Position numbers and translations under genes: made by a program
Notes under the pieces: model-generated
The model's input: the letters and a program-made list of their open reading frames with translations, nothing else
The model's database searches: none
Told to the model about the DNA's origin: nothing
In this document: piece after piece, positions 24,723 through 33,882 of the stretch
How the letters are laid out: every line of letters starts with the position of its first letter
Position numbering within the stretch: the first letter of the stretch is position 1
Source: Scleromitrula shiraiana
Taxonomy: Eukaryota > Ascomycota > Leotiomycetes > Helotiales > Sclerotiniaceae
Direction of reading: 5' to 3'
DNA length: 64,000 nt
NCBI GenBank assembly: GCA_028455995.1
Contig: JABELC010000007.1
Location: forward strand, 2,221,478 to 2,285,477

Positions 24723-24797
24723 TATGCAATAGGGTCTTATAATATTGGATGCCCTGAAAGTGCTCACCACGGGTGCAATGAGATTTCGTGAAGCCAC
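24723..24797 (-). promoter_or_regulatory. AUG-less in-frame mitochondrial presequence of DNA ligase
   Basis: Directly upstream of the ligase ATG, 25 codons are open in the same frame: (GTG)ASRNLIAPVVSTFRASNIIRPYCI. There are three Arg, no acidic residue, and alternating hydroxyl and hydrophobic residues, the composition of a mitochondrial targeting peptide. No ATG lies in this frame before the upstream stop (TAG, nine codons above). The GTG at 24797 has A at -3 and G at +4, a good context for near-cognate initiation. Yeast Cdc9 makes its mitochondrial form by starting at an upstream in-frame AUG, so the dual-isoform logic is known; the non-AUG start here is inference. An unseen 5' UTR intron supplying an AUG is the alternative. 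Confidence 0.55.
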
Positions 24798-25114
24798 AAT
24801 GATAGATTCCTTTTTATTCTAGGCAGAAATAAGCAGGAAAAAGTGATGGCTGAGGGAAGAATTAAATCCCTTCCACTAGTAACTATACAATTAGAAATAA
24901 ACAAATATTCTTATGTTCCTATCATACAGGTTTCTTATATAATATGGTATGGTATTGAATTCCTATTGATTGGGGCATTGAAGATCCTGGATTCGATAAA
25001 ACAAAATACAACCTCCAAAGTATATATTTCGACGCGTCAATTGTGAAAGCTTGAAGTTAACGCGTAGTCCCGCGTAAATTGTATTTGATCGCTAAATTCC
25101 TTACCCTATATTGA
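24798..25114. other. Divergent promoter region, DNA ligase side
   Basis: No gene is seen. It contains ACGCGTC-like words near 25032-25064 (GACGCGTCAA, AACGCGTAG), which resemble MluI cell-cycle boxes (ACGCGT) that in yeasts drive S-phase genes such as CDC9. That fits a DNA ligase promoter, but function in this fungus is inference. Confidence 0.45.
25032..25066. promoter_or_regulatory. Two ACGCGT (MCB-like) boxes upstream of DNA ligase
   Basis: ACGCGT occurs twice in this 35-bp stretch (in GACGCGTCAA and AACGCGTAG). ACGCGT is the MCB element bound by MBF (Mbp1/Swi6 in yeast, Cdc10 complex in fission yeast) and is enriched in promoters of S-phase genes, including CDC9. The spacing to the ligase ATG is about 310 bp. 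Confidence 0.5.
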
Positions 25115-25737
25115 TTATCTCATCCTCAGACCCTTAGAAGTTGAACTGAATAGTAATAACTTACCTGGAATATTACTACTATAATATAGGAAAATTACTA
25201 ATGTTTTAATGTAAAAATACTAGTAGCTAATTTTTTAATCAAAGTAACCCAACTTTATAAAAATCTAAGCTATCTTAAAACTTTTTTTGATAAAAAATCG
25301 ATTTTGTTTCAGTTAATGAAAGTATTTTCAAGTTAATATTATAAAATTTTTTTAAATATAATTTATTAAAAAAGATTACTATATTATGAGTTAAAAACTT
25401 TTGTTCATTAATGTTTATTAAGTTAATGTAAAATATTATTTTTAAAAGTACTAATATTTTATAAATAAAATTTGTTTTAAAATTTATTAGTAATTTCAAG
25501 TTCTTTAATTTTTTTCTACTAGTTTATGACTAGTAATACTACTAGTAGTCACGATAGTACTAGTATTTATATACTATTAATAATGATTTTAAATATAATT
25601 AAAATATTACTACTAGTAGTATTTTAAATTGAATATTTTGTAAATTTATAAATTATATTAATAATATTATAATTACTAAAGTTGGTCAAAATATTTTTAT
25701 GTGGGGTAGTATATCGAAGGGTCTGAGGATGAGATAA
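25115..25737. mobile_element. AT-rich MITE-like element with 21-bp inverted ends
   Basis: The left end at 25115-25135 (TTATCTCATCCTCAGACC..) recurs perfectly inverted at 25717-25737. The TA dinucleotides at 25116-25117 and 25735-25736 could be a TA target duplication, as in Tc1/mariner elements, although TA is itself palindromic and therefore ambiguous. The interior (about 580 bp) is almost entirely A/T with ACTAGTA words and no coding potential, as expected for a RIPed or non-autonomous element. Its right edge is only 142 bp from the AsnRS start codon, so it sits in the promoter interval between two essential genes. Confidence 0.8.
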
Positions 25738-25879
25738 ATATTAATAGATACCAACACGTTCTTATCAGTTGAGTCAGAGTTTATGACTCTAAATCTTAAG
25801 GAATATAAATTCCCCCACCAAACTTAACTTCCCCTCCAATTCTCACTAAATAATTTACAAGTCAATAAAAATCGCGACA

Positions 25880-27717
25880 ATGACTGCACTTCAAGAGCTC
25901 GCAGAACGTACAAAGATGGATTCTATTTACATTGACACAGATGTTGGTCATGATGATGAAACTGCGACTGGTGCTGAGGACAAACCATACAAGTCTTTAT
26001 CATATGCCTACATTCAACAAGGAGGTAGTGAGGGAGGAAAGAAATATCAATCTCGTGCTTCCACAACTGGACCAGTTAGTGCAGATGGGGATCCAGCAGA
26101 AAGATTGATTTGGAAAGAACCGGCTAAGAGTGCTGTCAAGAAGGCTCAAGGAGCATTGGACCAACACAAGAAGAAATTGGTCAAACAACAACAAATCGCA
26201 GCACAAGAAAAGGAAAAGGAAGAAGCTAGACTTAAGGTCCTCGAAGATGCGAAAAAGATTGTTCTCACCGAAGATTCATCCCTACCAAAGGCAGTTAAGA
26301 TTACAATTGGACGAAAGGATATCGAATTGGGTGAGGGAGAGTCAAAGGGAACTCGCGTCAAGGTTTCAGGTCGCATTCACAGATTAAGAGAACAAAAACA
26401 AGCTACATTCATTACTTTGATTGATGGATATGGACATTTACAATGTATCTTGCAAGGCGAACTTACAAAGACATACGATGCTCTTACCTTCGCACAGGGA
26501 ACCTCCCTTACACTTTTCGGAGAAATGCGAAAAGTACCTACTGGTCAATCGGCTCCCGATAACCGCGAATTACACGTCGATTACTACAAAGTTATTGGTA
26601 AATCTCCATCTGATGCCGATGCGATCACCAACAAAATTTCTCATCAACAAGATCAATGGGAATCTTCTATGTTGGATAACCGTCATCTCGTCCTTCGTGG
26701 AGATACAGCTTCTTCAGTTATGAAGGTTAGATCTGCTATTGAGTGGGCTTTCGCAAAGGCATACAAGGAAATGCAATTTACCAAGCTCAGTCCACCTGCA
26801 TTTGTTCAAACACAAGTCGAAGGTGGTTCCACTCTATTCGAATTGGATTATTACGGAGAGAAAAGTTATCTTACACAATCCTCTCAACTTTACCTCGAAA
26901 CCGGTATTCCAAGTCTAGGAAACGTTTACTGTATCGAAAAATCTTTCCGAGCCGAAAAATCCTTGACTCGTCGTCATTTGTCCGAATACACACACATAGA
27001 GGGAGAACTAGACTTTATTGAGTTCGATGATCTTTTGGATCATTTGGAGGAAATCATTGGTAAAGTGATCGGTACCATTATGGCAGATCCAGAAATCGCC
27101 GGATACATTAAAGAACTCAACCCTGAATTCAAAGTTCCAACTTTCCCATTCAAACGTATGCGTTACTCCGACGCAATTGATTGGTTGAACGCCCAAGATC
27201 CACCTATCCTCAACGAAGAAGGAAACCCCCACGTATTCGGTGATGATATTGCTGAAGCTGCTGAGCGAAGAATGACGGATATTATTAACCTTCCTATCTT
27301 ACTTACTCACTTCCCGGTTGAGATTAAAGCCTTCTATATGAAGAAGGATGAATCTGATCCTAGAGTTACGGAAAGTGTGGATGTTTTGATGCCGGGTGTT
27401 GGGGAGATTGTAGGTGGTTCGATGAGAATGGACGATTATGATGAGTTGATGGCTGCGTATGAACGTGAGGGTATTTCTCCAAAGGAATACTATTGGTACA
27501 CTGAACAACGAAAGTAAGTTTTTCATCCCCTGTTTTCTACCCATAATCTATTCGTTCAATGATGAAATATACTAATATATCAACTCCTAGGTATGGTACT
27601 TCACCACACGGAGGTTACGGATTAGGATTGGAAAGATTCATCGCATGGATTTGTAACCAACATTCCGTCCGTACTTGTTGTTTGTATCCTCGTTTTATGG
27701 GTCGTTGCAAGCCTTAG
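25880..27717 (+). CDS. ded81: Cytoplasmic asparaginyl-tRNA synthetase
   Basis: Two exons, 25880-27513 and 27591-27717, joined across a 77-nt GTAAGT..CTCCTAG intron, give 586 residues. The N-terminus is a hydrophilic, Lys/Glu-rich extension with a coiled-coil-like stretch (about 80-120). An OB-fold anticodon-binding domain follows (RVKVSGRIHRLREQKQATFI, about 160-180). The class II catalytic core has LTQSSQLYLETG, then EKSFRAEKSLTRRHLSEYTH (motif 2, with the ATP-contacting Arg) and finally GLGLERFIAW (motif 3) in the second exon, ending YPRFMGRCKP. The wording of motif 2 and the end is that of AsnRS rather than AspRS. It charges tRNA-Asn in the cytosol. The start is supported by length and by the absence of an upstream in-frame Met of merit. 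Confidence 0.95.
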
Positions 27718-27999
27718 ATTAGAGGAGTGGAGTGCTTTAGAATAGATGCTATTTGATCTAATCTAGATGGAGTGGGATGGACTGGATCCAACCAACTTAC
27801 TGGCTTAGGATACGTCCCTCTTCGCTATATTCTTGATAGATAGAAAGACAGAAAGAAAGAGAGAAAGACAAATAAAAATAGCTCTGCCTATCTTCATTTT
27901 ATCTTGCAATTTCCCATGCCAATCTTGAGCTCAACCCAAACCCTTATTTTCCCCAATTGAATCCTGCACCTGGCTTGTCGATATTAACAAATCAACTAC
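27718..27999. other. 3' flank of AsnRS
   Basis: It includes a GAAAGA-type purine run near 27842-27870. No gene is seen. Confidence 0.4.
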
Positions 28000-28733
28000 C
28001 TATTTAACAGCAGCAACAACATTCGCCACAAACCTCAACCTCGCCCTCCCATCATCGAGCAATTCAAACCCCCCCACTTTTCATCAAAGTATCTTTCACA
28101 ATCCCAACCGCCCTGTCCCAAATCTCCCCATCACTCTCCACCCACCCAACATCCGTCGTCCCCCCAACAAAACTCCACCACATCCTCGCAAGCCCATCCA
28201 GCCCACTCTTCATCCTACCAAAAACCTCCTCCTCAACCACCCTAATCCTCTCCCTCACAACCCCCCCCCCCCCCGTTCAAGCACCCCCCGCACAACCTCC
28301 GCATCCGTCCATTTCGCCATCCCATCCCTCGGCACCGATATCCCCGCCGCTCTCGTCCTCTTTGAATCAAGGATTCGATAATAGCGGCTGTTGCGGCGCC
28401 GGCTCCACATCCATTATTATCTGCATTGTCGTTATAGATAGGCGGTCTATTTAGTACCTTCTAGGAATTATTTGATTCATTGATTAATTGGGAGAGTGTG
28501 AGAGATGACATGAGATGAGATGATGAGATGAGATGGACGTACGAATTATAGAACCAGCGGGAATAGGAGGAATCTGTGCTAAACTTACTTTGCTGTGGCA
28601 AGTTCCTGCATGCTATTTTTGACGAGTTCATCGTAGAGTTCGGGGGTTGGGAGGAGTGTTTGTTTGGGGATGAATTTATTGGGGTTTGCTGAGTTGCTGA
28701 TTTTGAGGTGAGGTGGGGTGAGGTGATTGTCAA
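28000..28733 (-). pseudogene. Frame-broken gene of unknown function
   Basis: The minus strand shows coding-like segments in different frames: TLLPTPELYDELVKNSMQEL (about 28680-28610) ending at a GTAAGT donor; an AAIIESLI segment near 28390; RAAGISVPRDGMAKWTDAEV near 28350-28290; RERIRVVEEEVFGRMKSGLD near 28250-28190, continuing to WDRAVGIVKDTLMKSGG; and FELLDDGRARLRFVANVV to TAG 28000-28002. Frame changes coincide with a C14 run (28261-28274) and a C7 run (28069-28075), plus one near 28365. Homopolymer-length errors or real indels would both explain this. No start ATG is evident for the first segment. I do not recognise the family. It is tail-to-tail with AsnRS. Confidence 0.5.
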
Positions 28734-30133
28734 TGTTATTGATGGGCTTTGGAATTGAATTTGGGTTTTAGATGATAAGTGATAGTTTTGAGCCGTGAAA
28801 GTTAAAATAATACTATAATAAATTCAACTATCTTTGCTTGATATACTAAGTGAACCACAAACATATGTGTATCCAAATCCACGATAACTCTAAGCTATAT
28901 AAAAGTAAAAAGAACCGAAAAGAAAAGATAAAGATAAAGATGGGGATGGGGATGAGGATGAGAATTACGAGGAGCGTTATGTATGTAGCATCCAACCATA
29001 CCAATCAATAACCATTCCATAACAGCATAGCATATCATAGCATATCATAGCATATCATAGCATATCATAGCAATAAAAACCAACACCACCTACCAACGCC
29101 ACTCTACTTGACATAGCAACATCCATCGCGACCATAAACCCGCATTCATTATGATAACGTAATAATGAAGTCGGCAGTATACGCCATACCGATGCATTTA
29201 TCACATTCATATTCCTCCCGGGGAAATACCCCCCATCGATATCGCGACCCGTCTGTCTCCCTTTGCAATTGCATTCACCGGTGGTTATCTCCGTCCACAT
29301 GTCCGTCCAAAAGCTTCGGCTGTTTCATAACTACGGGATGCGCGGAGCAAGCATGCGGAGCTATCCGTGTGTTTGTTTGAGGAGATGGGTTGGGGAGTTT
29401 AGGTTTAAGGGGTTTATTTTGTTTGTTTATTTGTTTTGTTTTGTTTGTATGTGTGGCGAATAAAGGAATTGGATGTTCTGACTGATAGAGATGGTAAAAA
29501 TTGTTCTAGAAGGGTGGATGGAAGGCTGAAAGAAAGGGGTCGCAAGAAAGGGAAGAAAGGGAAGGAATTGAGGAATTATCCGCTAGTTTGGTGGACAACG
29601 GGAACGCATGGAGAGATCTGGGTATACCATGGTTGAGTACTCTATGTTTCCTGGGTTCTTGGTTCTAGTTGGCGCTTATGGTTATTTGTTTACAGATTGC
29701 TTATTATATTATTTACTGTACATATTTCATTTGAGTTGAGTTGGGTTGGGCTTAGAATTAGAAAATAGAGAGAGGCGGCATCTAGACGGTACTATATTGT
29801 CAGGACTGGTATTTGATTTGCTCTGCTCTGGCCTTCTTTTGTTTTCTATAGCATTGTAGTTCTAGAAAGAAGAGGTGTTCGGACGATGTTCGTTTCATCT
29901 CTTACTTGCGGTACGGGTAACTGCCCGGATGTATTTTGTTTGGTTTGGTGTCGATTATATATGAGGTGAACATAACTCTATCTCCCTACTACCGAACCTA
30001 CTTGCCTCATGGAAATAACATGGCATGAGCATGGTATAGAGAATGTTGAGGATTGAATTCTCATACCGATATTTGAATTGATCAATTATGTTACACCACG
30101 AAGTCCTGCTTGCACAAGCACGCATTAGTTGGC
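28734..30133. other. Intergenic; decamer tandem repeat at 29020-29073
   Basis: About five tandem copies of CATAGCATAT lie near 29020-29073. Small frames at 29055-29640 have no motif and are not called. The region is otherwise unremarkable. Confidence 0.5.
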
Positions 30134-30387
30134 ACGCGGTCCACATTGAAAACGGGCCACTGGCACACAACCACCAAATAAAGATTATTATAAAGAATTG
30201 TTTTGAATTAATTTTTTAAAATAATTTGTATGTTTTGATTCTGTTAAAAATTTACAGAAACATAATTTATATTTAGAATTATATATTCAATATAAATCTA
30301 GAATAAATTCAGTGAATAATCAATTTATTCTAAATTTTTATTTAAGATTATGTAACAAGGAGATCAGTTTTTTTATGTGGACCGCGT
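30134..30387. mobile_element. Short MITE-like element with 13-bp inverted ends
   Basis: ACGCGGTCCACAT at 30134-30146 is repeated inverted at 30375-30387 (ATGTGGACCGCGT). The 254-bp unit has an AT-rich, A-tract interior (30180-30360) and no ORF. A further copy of the end sequence, TTTTCAATGTGGACCGCG, lies at 31737-31754 and matches the inner-to-outer left end of this unit over 18 bases, showing that the end is repetitive. Size and structure fit a miniature inverted-repeat element. No clear target duplication is seen. Confidence 0.65.
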
Positions 30388-31259
30388 AGCTGGATGGAGA
30401 TAATGTAGTGCAGATATATATGCGCTGTACCAACTAGCTAGATCCATGAGCATAAGCTCCACCATCAACAGATCTTAGAACCATACAGAACGATACAATA
30501 CTCACCCATTCGTTCAATCATTCACTCTAGAACCAGCTTCTAGGCGCTTCGATATCATTCAGATAAGAATGTACATATGCACTGGGCTGTACAGTACCGT
30601 ACCGCAGTGTAGTGTAGTAGTACAATCAATTGCTGATATCGACATTGGTAACAGCCTGAGTAACGTTGGTTGGGATCCACGAGCACGCATAGGTGTACGG
30701 AACTGACATCGGGTTTATATGTAAGTAAGCAGGTAGACAGGCAGGTACGAGCGGGTATTGTACTACGGGATGCATGTGTCGCGGCTATTTATTTTGATGG
30801 GATGGGGAGTTTGACGGATGAATGAATAATATGGAGAGAAAGAAGGCGGCGATGAGGTACTTTTGGTGTATAAGATATGTATATAAGATATGTATTATAG
30901 GTACCTTCTTACGCAGATCTGCAACTGGACGGTACTCTTATCTGGATAGAGGTCTAAAGAAGAATGAATGATGATGGATGATTGATGGATGGATGAAGTG
31001 AAGGATCAATTTGACTACTGTACTGTAACCGCCGAACTAATTTAGGTTCTGACTAACTTCCTACTATATTATATGTTGGTGGTACTGTACCTTTTCGATT
31101 CAAGGATGAGGATATACGGATTCAATCCCTCTGTACTTTTTTATCTTTTGTACATCACCAGAGCTTGATAACCATAACCATATCTATAACCATATTCATA
31201 TCCATATCCATAGCCATATCCATATCGTATCCCTCTTCATTCTTGTCGTAATACGAAAT
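30388..31259. other. Intergenic, no gene
   Basis: Short degenerate repeats are seen (CATATC/CCATA words near 31170-31225). No coding signal. Confidence 0.5.
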
Positions 31260-31754
31260 TGCAAAAAAATCCAGTCTTTCAAATCAAAACCGATAACTGA
31301 TAACTTTGAATGAAAACCATCAATTACAAGTTCCAACCAATTAAATCAAAGAATAAATAGAATTAAAAGATTTACATTAAGTGTAAGGTACTAGCGTTGA
31401 AAATAATGCATCAAGGGATCAATAACCTTGCAAATTAAGCCTTTCTCAATATAGTAAGTTGTAAGCTAATACAAAAGTAGTAAAGATTAAGATTAAATCA
31501 ACTTGAATGAGAGTATCAAAAATCTAAGAATAATGATTATAATATATCATAGTTTTTAATAAATTATATAAAATCATTTTTGTATTTTATGTTAGTGAAG
31601 ATCAGATATATATATATATATATACTAGTATATGATTTAAAATCCAAATTATATCCATATATTTTTAAAATAATTATATTCAAAATTTGATAGATTATAG
31701 TAGATTTTTATTTGAAGTGTATAATAAGGAGGAAGATTTTCAATGTGGACCGCG
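31260..31754. mobile_element. AT-rich block ending in a lone MITE terminus
   Basis: AT-rich DNA with a TA microsatellite near 31610-31625 ends at 31737-31754 in the same 18-base terminus as the element at 30134. I could not find its partner end, so it is either a solo or truncated copy, or the left end is too mutated to see. Confidence 0.45.
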
Positions 31755-33882
31755 GGGTGCCCTGTCTTTTTGACTCATTTTTTAAGGATACTAGGTATTG
31801 TATAGGTTGGATTTTGAATCTTGGCTTTTTACTACTCTGTACCCATGTCAAAATTTCAACAACCTCTGTTTGTTTTTTTTTTTCTCTTTGGCTGCTCTCC
31901 TTCTTTTTTTTTCAATAATCATCACCCTCATTCATCACTCTCATTCATCACTCTCTCTTCTACTACTATCTGTTCTATCGGTCTGTTTTATCGGTCTGTT
32001 CGTCCTTGTCTGTCTTTCCCTCTTCATATCTTTACTCTTCTTGACTTGAATATGCAAATCATTCAAAATCATTATTATTATTATTATCATTAGTATTATC
32101 ATTAAAAATACCTTCATTCTTCTCTTTTCTTTTTATTTCTGTCGTCTGGTTTTAATTCAATTGATTTTATCATTACAGTACAGTACAGTAACATACATTA
32201 CAATAATTGAAATCCACATTCTTCAATTCTCAATTCTCAATTCTCAATTCTCCATTCTCTGCAGAGGTTCTATCTCCTCCCATCTTTGGTTAAATTTATT
32301 CCCCTTTTTATTATTATTTATTATCTATTCAATCTATTCAATTCGAATTCCTATTTCTATATTAGGATATTTAATTAAGAAAGTTGAAATTTATACAATT
32401 ACAATTACAATTACAATCAAATCAAGTCAAATCAATACATTCTTTAAACATTTATTCATTCCATCCAATTGGATAACTTGAAAGGAGATAGAATTACCCT
32501 CTTGAGTCAATTTCTTTCATTCATTACAATACGGACGATATTTTTGAATCATTTTGAACAAGCCTAAGAGAGAGAGAAGAAAACGTGAAAAAGAAGAATA
32601 ACAAGAAAGATAAATAAGAAAATAAAGGAATAATAAGAATAATCATAAGCATAAGCATAAGGAAAAGGAAGAAAAGGAAAATCAACATACTATTAGAAAT
32701 AATAAGGCTATCAATTCTGATTTCTTATTAAGAAAAAGAAAAAAAAAGAAGAAGGATTCATCCGAATTACCACTTTTGACTCAAAGTACACACATACCCA
32801 TCCACATCCACATCCACCTCCTTTTTATTTTATTTTATTTTATTTTATTTTATTTTACTATTCCGTACTCTTGATCAATATCCATATTCATATTCATATT
32901 CATATTCATATTCACATTCGTATTCACATTCATATTCATATTCATATCCATCTAGGAACGAAACTTCTTTGTTGTTTAACTATTGTTCAATTTTTATTCA
33001 TTCATATATACAACTCGAAAACTTTTTCATCAATACTCTCCTTCCTTCTCTTCTTCCTTCCCTTCTTCTTACTACTACTACTACTTCTTTTTATTATTTT
33101 GATAAAAAAATACAATCTTTTTCTTAAGATATTCATTCACAAGAAGGGTCTTTTTTTTATATCTTCAATTTCTATTCGGAATTATCTTCATCCTTTTACC
33201 AATTCGAATTCGAAATACATTCATCATATCCATTCAATTCATTCAATTGCAACAAGAAACTGTGTTACTATCGAATCTGATATATATATTCTATCATTTG
33301 AATATATACTTCACTCCCTTCTATCTATACTTTACAATAACTTGGAACTATACAACATTTATTACTACCATTACTACTACTACTACTACTACTACTATTA
33401 TTACATCTTCGAATTCCTATCAAAATAGATATCCTGCTCGATTCGCGTCAACTTCGTCCTTATACTTGCTACCTTCGATTCGAATACTTGTATACAAAAA
33501 TCAATCTTTTTTAATATACAATACAATCATCTATCTTCATCTATATAAATATATACAAGAATTTTGTTTATATCAGCTAAAACATTCTTCCAATTCCAGC
33601 TAACCGCGATTTTTCGAAATATCTACATACCTTCTAATACATATCTAAATTCCAATTTCACTTCGATCGATATTCGCGCGAAATATTCACCTGTTGGATT
33701 CTTTTTGGTAGACTAAATCTTTCAATTGGACAATTATATCTCGATCAATTGATTGGATTAATCTTTGGTACCAAAATCAGTTCTCTTTAAGTGCCCTTCT
33801 CAGGCACATTTAATCCTTCAAAACGGCTGTAATATCATCTCTCGTGCGGGACAGCTTTGTCCTGCCACCTCATCTTCTCGGG
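31755..33882 (+). other. Long pyrimidine-rich and microsatellite leader/promoter of Nrd1
   Basis: The + strand is rich in C/T tracts (31860-32040, 33030-33080), TTTTA repeats (32820-32860), a TTCATA hexamer array (about 32885-32945) and an ACT triplet array (about 33360-33400). Apparent ORFs here are repeat read-through. Its position directly before an RNA-binding regulator suggests a long 5' UTR and promoter, possibly with upstream ORFs; the transcription start is not visible in the sequence. Confidence 0.5.

Noticed and set aside
31712..33603. Several overlapping ORFs (up to 185 codons)
   Set aside because: Isoleucine/histidine and tyrosine runs follow TTCATA and ACT microsatellites; no domain is seen.
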